Source: Verrucomicrobiota bacterium (GTDB lineage: Bacteria; Verrucomicrobiota; Verrucomicrobiia; Opitutales; Opitutaceae). From it: 64,000 nucleotides of DNA. The position numbers and the translations under genes are program-made. The stretch lies in assembly GCA_023416735.1 (NCBI GenBank), contig JAEZGX010000012.1, positions 248,001 through 312,000 of the forward strand, read 5' to 3'. Shown one piece after another: positions 42,876 through 50,985 of the stretch; position 1 is the stretch's first letter, and every line of letters begins with the position of its first letter. The notes below the pieces were generated by a model. The model did not search any database. It saw nothing but the letters and a program-made list of their open reading frames with translations, and was not told the origin of the DNA.

Positions 42876-45800
42876 ATGCTGAAATCCACCGCCCTCGCCA
42901 CTGCCCTGCTTACCGCGTCCGCCACTTTCGCCGCACCCGCATATCATGCGCTGCCGCTACGGCCGCGCGCTCCCCTGCCGGCCGACGCCAAGCTGTTCAC
43001 CGTCATCCCGAACTCCGAGGCGAATCTCACCGTCCCGAACGTGTTCAACGACCCGCGCATGTGGGGCGAGCGTTTCCGCGAACTCACCTTGGGCGCCGTC
43101 GAAACCGGCATCGTCGTTGCCGACTTCGATAACGACAACATGCCCGACATCTTCGCCGTCTCCAAAAACGGCCCGTGCGCCCTCTACCGTCAGGTCGCTC
43201 CCTTCAAGTTCCTCGATGTCGCTTTCGCCTCCGGCGTCGCCTGCGACGAACCGGGCTCCTCGAAAACCGGCGCTACCGCCGTCGACATCAACCAGGACGG
43301 CTGGATGGACCTCTACGTCTGCCGTTACGACGCTCCCAATCTTCTCTTCATCAATGACACCGAGGGCGGCTTCGTCGAAAGCGCCGCCGCCTACGGCCTC
43401 GATGTGAAGGACGCCTCCGTCCACGCCGTCTTCGCCGACTACGATCGCGACGGCGACCTCGATGTCTATCTCGTCACCAACATCCTCGATTTCTCCAAAG
43501 CCCCCCAGGGCCGCCGCGACTTCCTGTTCCGCAACGACGGCGGCAAATTCACCGACGTCACTTCCGAATCCGGCGTCTGGGGTCTCACCCAGGGCCACAC
43601 CGCCATCTGGTTCGACGCCAATCACGACGGCTGGCCAGACCTCTATGTCGCCAACGACTTCGAAACGCCCGATCGCTTCTACCTCAATAACGGCGACGGC
43701 ACCTTCACCGATGTCGTCGACGAACGCCTCCCGCACGTCACTTACTTCTCCATGGGCGCCGACTCCGGCGACATCAACAACGACGGGCTGATCGACTTCT
43801 TCGTCGCCGACATGCGCGACCGCTCCCACGCCGAGTTCATGACCGGCATGGAGGAAATCGGCCGCGGCCTCTGGGAGATGGAACGCGTCAGCGACCTCGT
43901 CCCGCAATACATGTGGAACGCCCTTTACCTCAACACCGGCACCGACCGCTTCGAAGAGATCGCCCACCTCACCGGCATGCAGGCCACGGGCTGGACCTGG
44001 GCCACCCGCATCGCCGACCTCGATAACGACGGCCTCCTCGACACGTTCACCACGGCCGGGATGATCCGCAACTTCATCGACGCCGACCTCGTCGATAAGC
44101 AAAACGTCGCCCCCACGCTTACCGCCCGCGCGAACGTCTGGAAAAACTCCGGCCCGCGCAACGAATCCCTCCTCGCCTTTCGCAATCTCGGCGATCTGCA
44201 GTTCGCCGACGTATCCAGCGAGTGGGGACTCGACCACAAGGGCGTCAGCTTTGGCTCCGCTCTCGCCGACCTCGATGGCGACGGCGATCTCGACATCGTC
44301 TTCGGCAACTACGACGCCCCGCCGACCGTCATCCGCAACAACTCCACCACCGGCCATCGCGCCGTGATCAAGCTCGCCGGCCGCGCCCCCAACCTCCACG
44401 CGATCGGCGCCGAGGTTCACCTCGAGACGGAGAACGGCATCCAAATCCGCCAGCTCTTCACCGAACGCGGCATCACCGCCAGCGAACCGGCCCTGCTTCA
44501 CTTCGGTCTCGGCGAAACGGATGCGATCAAAAAACTCACCATCCGCTGGCCCCGCGGCCAAGTTCAGATTCTCGAGAACCTTCCCGCCAACCAGCTTCTC
44601 ACCATCGCCGAACCCGAGCTTGGCGACACCAAGCCCGCGCCCGCGCTCGCTCAAGCGAACCTCACGAAAGCGCTCTACACCGAATCCGCTTCCGTCCGCG
44701 GCCTGAAGCACGACGCCAAGCTTCGTCCGTTCGACGAATTCACCCGCCAGCGTCTCCTCCCGCGCCGCCTCAACGGCCTCGGTCCCGTTCTCGCCACCGC
44801 CGACGTCAACCGCGACGGCCACGCCGATCTTTTCGTCAGCGGCACCGCCGGCCAGGCCGGCACGCTCTTCCTCGGCCAAGCCGACGGCAAGTTCGTTCCC
44901 GCCGCCGATCAGCCCTGGGCCGCCGCCCTCGAATCCGACGACGTCGGCGCGCTCTTCTTCGACGCCAATGGCGACGGCGCTCCCGATCTTCTGCTCGTCG
45001 CGGGCGGCATTCAGCACGCCCAAGGCGACACCGCCCTCAACGACCGCCTGTATCTAAATGACGGACACGGCAAATTCGCCCTCGCCTCCGCCGATAGCCT
45101 TCCGGCCGATGGCGAGTCCACCGCCGCCGTCGCTTCCGCCGACTTCGATGGCGACGGCCGCCCCGACCTCTTCATCGGCGGTCGTGTCATCCCCGGCCAA
45201 TACCCGAAAACCCCGCGCAGCTTCCTCTATCGCAACGTCGGCGGTCGCTTCGTCGACGTCACCGATCAGGTTGCCCCTGCTCTGCGCACGATCGGCATGG
45301 TCACCGCCGCCTCGTTCGCCGACCTCGACAACGACAAACGCCCCGACCTCGTCGTCGCCACCGAATGGGGTCCGGTCTCCGTCTTCCGCAACACCGGCAC
45401 CGCCTTCGAAAACGTCACCGAAAAGCTCGGTCTCTCCGGCATCACCGGCTGGTGGAGCGCGCTCAACATCGTTGATGTCGATGGCGACAACCGTCTCGAC
45501 CTCGTCGCCGGCAACGTCGGCCTCAACACCAAATACCGCGCTTCTGCCCAACACCCGACCGTCCTCTTCGCGGGCGTTTTCGACGATTCCGGCAAGGAGC
45601 ACCTCATCGAGGCCCAGTATCACGATGCCGCGCTGTATCCCGTTCGTGGCCGCAGCAAACTCGCCTACGGCTTCCCGTGGATCCGCCAGAAATTCCGCAC
45701 GTTCAAAGCCTACTCGGAGGCCACCGTTGAAGACATCTTCGGCGCCGAACGCCTCGCTAACGTGCAGAAACTCGCCGCCACCGAACTCGCCAGCGGTATC

Positions 45801-46136
45801 TTCCGCCAGCAGTCCGACGGAACTTTCAAGTTCCAGCCGCTCCCGCGTCGCGCCCAGTTCGCGCCGATCAACGCCATCGTCGCCAGCGATCTGACCGGCG
45901 ACGGGATCCTCGATCTCTACTGCGTCGGCAACAACTTCGGTCCCGAGCCCACCACCGGCCGCTTCGACGGTTCCCTCGGCGTCCTGCTGAAAGGCAACGG
46001 TCGTGGCGATTTCGCGCCGCTCTCGCCCGGCGAATCCGGCCTTGCCGTCTTCGGCGACGCCCGCTCCGCCGTGGTCGTGGGCAACGCCCTCGCCGTCTCC
46101 CGCTGCGAAGGGCCCGTCCTTCTCTTCACCAAGTAG
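42876..46136 (+). CDS. Secreted double FG-GAP protein with central ASPIC/UnbV domain
   Basis: The 1,086-residue protein has a signal peptide (KSTALATALLTASATFA). Residues 60-470 form a first FG-GAP propeller (DFDNDNMPDIFA, DINQDGWMDLYV, DYDRDGDLDVYL, DANHDGWPDLYV, DLDNDGLLDTFT, DLDGDGDLDIVF), residues 496-575 an ASPIC/UnbV domain (VIKLAGRAPNLHAIGAEVHL, IRWPRGQVQIL), and residues 640-1086 a second propeller (DVNRDGHADLFV, DANGDGAPDLLL, DFDGDGRPDLFI, DLDNDKRPDLVV, DVDGDNRLDLVA). Two propellers around a UnbV domain is the layout of large CRTAC1-type proteins in Bacteroidetes and Verrucomicrobia. It lies 20 bases after the DoxX-like gene, and a terminator follows, so it ends the operon. Confidence 0.9.
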   Translation: MLKSTALATALLTASATFAAPAYHALPLRPRAPLPADAKLFTVIPNSEANLTVPNVFNDPRMWGERFRELTLGAVETGIVVADFDNDNMPDIFAVSKNGPCALYRQVAPFKFLDVAFASGVACDEPGSSKTGATAVDINQDGWMDLYVCRYDAPNLLFINDTEGGFVESAAAYGLDVKDASVHAVFADYDRDGDLDVYLVTNILDFSKAPQGRRDFLFRNDGGKFTDVTSESGVWGLTQGHTAIWFDANHDGWPDLYVANDFETPDRFYLNNGDGTFTDVVDERLPHVTYFSMGADSGDINNDGLIDFFVADMRDRSHAEFMTGMEEIGRGLWEMERVSDLVPQYMWNALYLNTGTDRFEEIAHLTGMQATGWTWATRIADLDNDGLLDTFTTAGMIRNFIDADLVDKQNVAPTLTARANVWKNSGPRNESLLAFRNLGDLQFADVSSEWGLDHKGVSFGSALADLDGDGDLDIVFGNYDAPPTVIRNNSTTGHRAVIKLAGRAPNLHAIGAEVHLETENGIQIRQLFTERGITASEPALLHFGLGETDAIKKLTIRWPRGQVQILENLPANQLLTIAEPELGDTKPAPALAQANLTKALYTESASVRGLKHDAKLRPFDEFTRQRLLPRRLNGLGPVLATADVNRDGHADLFVSGTAGQAGTLFLGQADGKFVPAADQPWAAALESDDVGALFFDANGDGAPDLLLVAGGIQHAQGDTALNDRLYLNDGHGKFALASADSLPADGESTAAVASADFDGDGRPDLFIGGRVIPGQYPKTPRSFLYRNVGGRFVDVTDQVAPALRTIGMVTAASFADLDNDKRPDLVVATEWGPVSVFRNTGTAFENVTEKLGLSGITGWWSALNIVDVDGDNRLDLVAGNVGLNTKYRASAQHPTVLFAGVFDDSGKEHLIEAQYHDAALYPVRGRSKLAYGFPWIRQKFRTFKAYSEATVEDIFGAERLANVQKLAATELASGIFRQQSDGTFKFQPLPRRAQFAPINAIVASDLTGDGILDLYCVGNNFGPEPTTGRFDGSLGVLLKGNGRGDFAPLSPGESGLAVFGDARSAVVVGNALAVSRCEGPVLLFTK

Positions 46137-46181
46137 GGCAGGTTTCGAACCACGCTTTCCGCCCGCCGACCGGGCGTTCCC

Positions 46182-46215
46182 AACCCGCCGCACTCTGCGG
46201 CGGGTTTTCTTTTTA
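46182..46215 (+). terminator. Intrinsic terminator closing the FG-GAP/haloperoxidase run
   Basis: AACCCGCCGC (46182-46191) pairs perfectly with GCGGCGGGTT (46197-46206) around ACTCT, followed by TTTCTTTTT. It is oriented on the plus strand, 45 bases after the stop of the double FG-GAP gene. Confidence 0.93.
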
Positions 46216-46252
46216 CTTCCCGCGCCGCCTCCTAGTCACACGCTCCTCTTTC

Positions 46253-48031
46253 ATGCGACGCCCTTTCGCTTTCCTCTCCCTCCTCTTCTTCTTTCTCCCG
46301 AGCGTCCTTCTTCGCGCTGCCTCGCCCCTCGCCGATGCGCCGTCCGCTTTCCTCCGCGCCTGCGGCGCCACCCCCGTCGCCTTTCAACCGTTCACCTCCG
46401 AAACCTTCGCCCGCGCCGCCTCTGAACAGAAACCTCTCTACGTCTTCATCGGTCTCTCCACGAGCGAGCTTTCCCGCGCCATGCTGAAACAAACCTTCAG
46501 CAACGCCGACAGCGCCAGCTTCCTCAACGAGTCCTTCATCTGCGTCGCCGTCGATGCCCACGAGCGTCCCGATCTCGTCGCTCTCTATCAGAGCTACACG
46601 CAACACGTCCGGCAGCTCAACGGCCTCCCGCTCAACCTCTGGCTCACCCCCGACTTGAAACCTTTCGAAGGCGCCAACTACCTCCCGCCGACCGAAGAAT
46701 GGGGCAAGGAAGGTTTCCTCACCGTCGCCAAACGCGCCGCCGCCGGCTGGCAAGCCGATGCGGACGCCCAACGCGCCAAAGCCGACGAAGCCATCGCGAC
46801 CATCGAATCGTTCCTCCCCACCGAAGCCCCTGCCCCGCTCTCCGACGCCGATCGCACCCGCTTCCTCAACGAAGGCCGCGAAACCTGGCTCGGCCTCCAC
46901 GATTCCACCAACGGCGGTTTCGGCGATCCGCCCAAATCCCTCGAGCCCGAACTCCTCCGCTTCCTGCTCACCGACGCCGCCACCCGCGAGGCCGCCGTCA
47001 CCACCCTTCACACGCTCCTTCGCAGTCCCGTCCGCGATCCGCTCGACGGCGGTTTTTTCCGCTACGCCAGCGACGCCGAGTATCGGCAGCCCTACTTTCA
47101 AAAAACCCTCGCCGATCAAGCGCGCATCTCCCTCGTCTTCCTCGACGCGTTCGCGCTCACGAACGACGCCACCTTCGCCGACGCCGCCCGCGATGCCCTG
47201 GGCTACGTCCTCGATCACTTGAAGGGCGCTGCCATCGAAGACTCCACCGGCGAATCGCTCGCGTCGTATTTCTTCACCGCCGCCGAGATCCAGAAACTCC
47301 TCGGATCCTCCGCCGCCGCTTTCAACGCCGCTCACGGCATCACTTCCGAGGGCAATATCCCCGCCGACACGTTTCCCAACATTTCCGGTGGCCAGAACCT
47401 TCCTCGCCTCGTCGATCCCGCCGTCACTCCGCGCACGCAATTCACCGAAGCCTACGCCAAACTTCTCGCTCACCGCCGCGCTCGCGCCACGCCGTTTCGC
47501 GAGGATCCCGCCACCGCCGGCGCCCGCGGACTCCTCCTCGGCGCACTCTCCCGCGCCGCGACCGACTTGAAAAACCCCCGCTTCGCTTCCGCCGCCGCCG
47601 CTGAATTCGCCTCCCTCCGCGAGCAGTTTTTCGCTCCCGATTCCACGCTCCGCCGACTGCCCAACCGCCCGCACGCCGCCTCGCCCCTCGACTACGCTCA
47701 AGTCATTGGCGGTCTCCTCGCGCACAACACGCCCGACTCCACCGCCCTGGCGAAACAGCTCCTCGCCACGCTCAACACTCGCCACCTCAGCGCGTCCTCC
47801 CGTTACCTCGCCGCTTCGTCCGACACCGCTCCCGAGTTTTTCCTCCGCGTGCGCGCAATCGCCACCTACCCCGGCGAACCCTCTGCTCCCGAGCCCGCCC
47901 TCCTCCTCGCGCTCGCCGGCCAAAACATGGCCCAGGATCTCCCTTCGCGTCTAGCGCCCGCCATCGCCACCGACCTCCAGGATTCCTTCGAGGCCCCTCG
48001 CGGCGACGTCCTCCTCGCCCTGTCACGATAA
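46253..48031 (+). CDS. Secreted DUF255 (YyaL/SPATA20-like) protein lacking its CxxC motif
   Basis: The 592-residue protein starts with a signal peptide (RRPFAFLSLLFFFLPSVLLRA). The N-terminal domain (35-165) has the thioredoxin fold of DUF255, but the normally invariant STCHWCHVM reads STSELSRAM at residues 69-77, so both cysteines are gone. The C-terminal (alpha/alpha) part keeps family blocks: DPLDGGFFRYASDAEYRQPYFQKTLADQARI and TAAEIQKLLG. Redox activity by the usual CxxC is therefore impossible; a binding or scaffold role is more likely. The total is shorter than the 650-700 residues of most members. It begins 38 bases past the terminator of the operon upstream. Confidence 0.85.
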   Translation: MRRPFAFLSLLFFFLPSVLLRAASPLADAPSAFLRACGATPVAFQPFTSETFARAASEQKPLYVFIGLSTSELSRAMLKQTFSNADSASFLNESFICVAVDAHERPDLVALYQSYTQHVRQLNGLPLNLWLTPDLKPFEGANYLPPTEEWGKEGFLTVAKRAAAGWQADADAQRAKADEAIATIESFLPTEAPAPLSDADRTRFLNEGRETWLGLHDSTNGGFGDPPKSLEPELLRFLLTDAATREAAVTTLHTLLRSPVRDPLDGGFFRYASDAEYRQPYFQKTLADQARISLVFLDAFALTNDATFADAARDALGYVLDHLKGAAIEDSTGESLASYFFTAAEIQKLLGSSAAAFNAAHGITSEGNIPADTFPNISGGQNLPRLVDPAVTPRTQFTEAYAKLLAHRRARATPFREDPATAGARGLLLGALSRAATDLKNPRFASAAAAEFASLREQFFAPDSTLRRLPNRPHAASPLDYAQVIGGLLAHNTPDSTALAKQLLATLNTRHLSASSRYLAASSDTAPEFFLRVRAIATYPGEPSAPEPALLLALAGQNMAQDLPSRLAPAIATDLQDSFEAPRGDVLLALSR

Positions 48032-48062
48032 GCGATCTCTGTTTCCTTCCGCTTCTGACGGA

Positions 48063-49511
48063 CTACAACGACGGTGCGCGACCAAAAGCCCGTCGATAAG
48101 CCGCAGACAACCCTTCGATTTCCCCCCGCGGGACGCGAGTTTGACGCACCGCGCGGCCCAGCCATTCCCGCGCCGCTGCTTCGTCCCCCGCCGCAATCGC
48201 TTGGAAGGTCAGCGTCGCCAGCGCCATCGGATGGCCCGGCTCCGCCTCGAGCGCGCGGTGAAACTCGGCCACTCCTTCTTCAACGCGCCCCAGTTTCAAC
48301 AACACCATCGCGAGCTCGATGTAGGTATCCGCCTCGGTTGGACGCACCCGAATCGACGTCCGAAAATGCGGCAGCGCTTCTTCCCTGCGTCCAGCCGCCG
48401 CTAGTTGCTGCGCACGCATGCGATGGAGTCCCGGCGACTCCGGACAATGCGCCAATCCCGTCTCCAGCGCCTGCTGCGCGCGCCCCGCTTCCCCCATCGA
48501 AACGAGCACGCCGAATAAGTAAGCCCAGCCGTCCGCAAATGTTGGGTCGAGTTGCGTGCAACGCTCCAGCTGTTCGCGCGCCGCTGCCTTCTGCTCGGAT
48601 TGGATCAAGGCCAGTCCAAGCTGAAACCGAAGCGGCGCATCGTTTGGCAACAGCGACACCGCACGCCTCAGCCAGCGAATCGCTTTGCCCGCCTCGCCGC
48701 GCGCCTTGGCTGCCCCGGCCGCCACCGCGAGCTGAAACGGATCGAAGCTCCGCTCGTTCAGCTCTTCCATCCACGGATCCGCTATATCGCGAAACGCGCC
48801 GGCTTTGCTCCGCCCGCGAATCTGCTCCGCTTTCAAAGCCTGCCCGAGCCGCTCGTAAATCGGGACGATCAGATCCTGCCCCATCGCTCCTCGCGTCGTC
48901 TCGATCAGTCGCTCGAGTGTCTCACGAGCCGCGGTCCACTCTTCCCGCTCGATGTGGCAGCGCGCGAGGCCGAGCAGGCTGTAGGGTTCCCCCGCCTCCT
49001 GCCGCTGCACCGCGGCGAATACCGCCCGCGCATCGTCCAGCCGCCCTTTCTTCAACAGAATTTCACCGAGCCGGATTCTCGCGGGGACATACGTGATCTC
49101 CCGCTTTCCGACGCGAACGAGGCGCTCCTCCGCAAGATCGAGGTCCCCATAACCCGCGGCAATGATCGCATCGCGATACGCCCAGCGCGGTTCCGACGGC
49201 GCAAGCCTCAGCAGCGCCGCATAGCAGGCACGCGCCTCTGAAAGAAAGCCGTTGGCGTGATAAAGTTCGGCAAGAGCTCCGAGCGCATCGATCGAGCCCC
49301 ACCAACCCGACGCCTTCTCCGTCTCCCCGATCACTTCAGCGGCGAACGCCTGCGGATGGCCCTCAAGATCCGGAGGCGTCGGCAGCGCCGAAGCAACCAA
49401 ACGCTGGCGTCCGCCTTGCCACACTCCCCACGAGACCGACGCCACCGTCGCCAGGATGGCAATGATCAACCAGGCCCGCCGACGAAATCCCGAACGCTGC
49501 GCCCGATTCAT
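48063..49511 (-). CDS. Membrane-anchored TPR protein
   Basis: The 482-residue protein begins at the ATG that overlaps the stop codon of the upstream lipoprotein gene (ATGA), which suggests translational coupling; I prefer it to an ATG 28 codons earlier. A basic start is followed by one membrane helix (AWLIIAILATVASVSWGVW, about 14-33). The rest is a chain of helix pairs of the TPR type (ALAELYHANGFLSEARACYAALLRLAP, GLARCHIEREEWTAARETLERLIE, MRAQQLAAAGRREEALPHFRTSIRVRP, ELAMVLLKLGRVEEGVAEFHRALEAEP), some ten repeats. It would face the periplasm. TPR arrays bind proteins; the FG-GAP lipoprotein is the obvious candidate partner. Confidence 0.85.
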   Translation of the reverse strand: MNRAQRSGFRRRAWLIIAILATVASVSWGVWQGGRQRLVASALPTPPDLEGHPQAFAAEVIGETEKASGWWGSIDALGALAELYHANGFLSEARACYAALLRLAPSEPRWAYRDAIIAAGYGDLDLAEERLVRVGKREITYVPARIRLGEILLKKGRLDDARAVFAAVQRQEAGEPYSLLGLARCHIEREEWTAARETLERLIETTRGAMGQDLIVPIYERLGQALKAEQIRGRSKAGAFRDIADPWMEELNERSFDPFQLAVAAGAAKARGEAGKAIRWLRRAVSLLPNDAPLRFQLGLALIQSEQKAAAREQLERCTQLDPTFADGWAYLFGVLVSMGEAGRAQQALETGLAHCPESPGLHRMRAQQLAAAGRREEALPHFRTSIRVRPTEADTYIELAMVLLKLGRVEEGVAEFHRALEAEPGHPMALATLTFQAIAAGDEAAAREWLGRAVRQTRVPRGEIEGLSAAYRRAFGRAPSL

Positions 49512-50806
49512 GGTGACGACCGCTCCCAAAACGTAATCCGGCCTCCCGCCTCGGCCGGTTTGAACACATGAAAGCCCGCCGTGACGAGCGACCATTCCTT
49601 TTCCGTTCCGAACTCGCCTGCCGCCACCGCGACCAGATGCCGCGGCGAGTAGGCGAGGATTCTCTTCTCAAAGCTCCCATCCGCTTGTTGGCGGAACCAC
49701 ACCAGCGAAGGAACCGGTCGCTGACGCGCATCAGTTTCCACAAAGGCCGCCACCGCCACCACATCGAGTTCTCCGTCCCGATCGAGATCCAGCACGATTG
49801 GATTATATGCTCCCGCCATGTCTCCAATTCGCCGATACACGAAGAGGCCGTTCCCACGGTTCTCCAGCCATTGCACGCCATGATAAGGGCGGGGGCCAGG
49901 GATCACCGCCGGCCCGAACCCGTCGCCATTCGCAAAGACGAGATCTGGCCGGCCGTCCCGGTTCAAATCCGCCACGGTCATCCCGCTGCACCCGTAGTCC
50001 TCGTTGGCCGACGCCCAGATCCGGCTGCGCTCGAACCTTCCCGCGCCGCGATTGGAAAAAAGATAAATCTCCTCCCACTGCTGCGACATCTGCGCCGCAA
50101 TGTCCAACCGCCCGTCGCCATCGAAATCCGCCAGGCTCACCGTGATCGCTCCCGAGAGTTCGAGCAAGGTATGCGGTCGAAATTGCCACGGCCCCACTTG
50201 TTCCAGCCAGCGAACTTCTCCCTGGTCGTAACCGAACTGCGCGAGCACGAGGTCCGGCCTGCCGTCGCCGTTCACATCCGCCGCCTTCACGGCCGTCACG
50301 CGTGACGTGTTGTCGAGGATCGTCCGCTGCAGGAATCCCTCCGCCCCTCGATTCTCCAACACCACGACGGCACCGATGCGATCGTTGTTGGGGAACACCG
50401 CCCCCATGCACGCGATCATCACGTCGAGATCGCCGTCGCCATCCACGTCGAAGGCCTCCACTTGCACGGGCGCCTTCACGTCGGCGGTCAGCACACGCTC
50501 CTCAAAGTCGCCCGATGCGACCTGCCGCAGCCACAGCACCCGATTCTCCTGCGCCTCACACGCGAGCACGTCCAGCGCGCCATCTCCATCCAGGTCGACA
50601 CTCGTCACCCACGCGATCCACGGCTGCTTCCCGCCTGGTTCGCCGATTTCCCGCGGACGAAATCGCTCCGTCTCCTCCTTCGTTTCCATGCGCGCCGGCA
50701 GGTCGTTTCGAGCTTCCGGGGCACACCCCGAAAAACCGATGGCTGCCAGCGTCACGCACCCAAGAAGCGAACGATGAACGGAGCGTTTGAAAAATCGCTT
50801 GGACAT
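49508..50806 (-). CDS. FG-GAP repeat lipoprotein
   Basis: With the ATG before SKRFFKRSVHRSLLGC the protein has 432 residues and a lipoprotein signal with the lipobox FSGC (cleavage before Cys at about residue 28). The mature part is a propeller with calcium-binding motifs: DLDGDGALDVLA, DVDGDGDLDVMI, DVNGDGRPDLVL, DFDGDGRLDIAA, DLNRDGRPDLVF and DLDRDGELDVVA. No ASPIC/UnbV domain is present, so it is a simpler member than the other three FG-GAP proteins here. The stop overlaps the start of the TPR gene by four bases, so the two are an operon. It lies downstream of the TonB receptor but is separated from it by terminator-like hairpins. Confidence 0.88.
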   Translation of the reverse strand: MSKRFFKRSVHRSLLGCVTLAAIGFSGCAPEARNDLPARMETKEETERFRPREIGEPGGKQPWIAWVTSVDLDGDGALDVLACEAQENRVLWLRQVASGDFEERVLTADVKAPVQVEAFDVDGDGDLDVMIACMGAVFPNNDRIGAVVVLENRGAEGFLQRTILDNTSRVTAVKAADVNGDGRPDLVLAQFGYDQGEVRWLEQVGPWQFRPHTLLELSGAITVSLADFDGDGRLDIAAQMSQQWEEIYLFSNRGAGRFERSRIWASANEDYGCSGMTVADLNRDGRPDLVFANGDGFGPAVIPGPRPYHGVQWLENRGNGLFVYRRIGDMAGAYNPIVLDLDRDGELDVVAVAAFVETDARQRPVPSLVWFRQQADGSFEKRILAYSPRHLVAVAAGEFGTEKEWSLVTAGFHVFKPAEAGGRITFWERSSP

Positions 50807-50899
50807 ACGCGCGGCAAATGAAGCCGGCGAAACCGGCAAGTTGTGGCGAGATCAAAGTCGGCCCGTTCCCGCTTCTTCAAGCCGCCTCCCCGCATCCAA

Positions 50900-50974
50900 A
50901 GAAAATGGCGCCGATATTTAATCGGCGCCGTGATTAGAGCGACAGAGGCAGGCCCGCGGAGCGAGCCAGCCTCT
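50900..50974 (-). terminator. Two hairpins after the TonB receptor gene
   Basis: On the minus strand, an imperfect hairpin (AGAGGC at 50944-50949 with GCCTCT at 50969-50974 and inner GGC/GCC pairs) is followed by a perfect one (GGCGCCGAT at 50907-50915 with ATCGGCGCC at 50921-50929) and then ATTTTCTTTGG. The second has terminator character. Together they lie 11-86 bases past the receptor stop. Confidence 0.7.
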
Positions 50975-50985
50975 ATCGAACGAAC

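Noticed and set aside
42957..45023. Open frame of 688 codons on the minus strand
   Set aside because: It is antisense to the double FG-GAP gene, with the same Gly/Glu/Asp/Val bias and no domain.
46138..46156. TTTCGAACC-like stretch that resembles a tRNA T-arm
   Set aside because: No acceptor stem, anticodon arm or CCA-compatible context surrounds it, and it lies in a 116-base gap that ends in a terminator.
46232..47923. Open frame of 563 codons on the minus strand
   Set aside because: It is antisense to the DUF255 gene, which has a signal peptide and family blocks.
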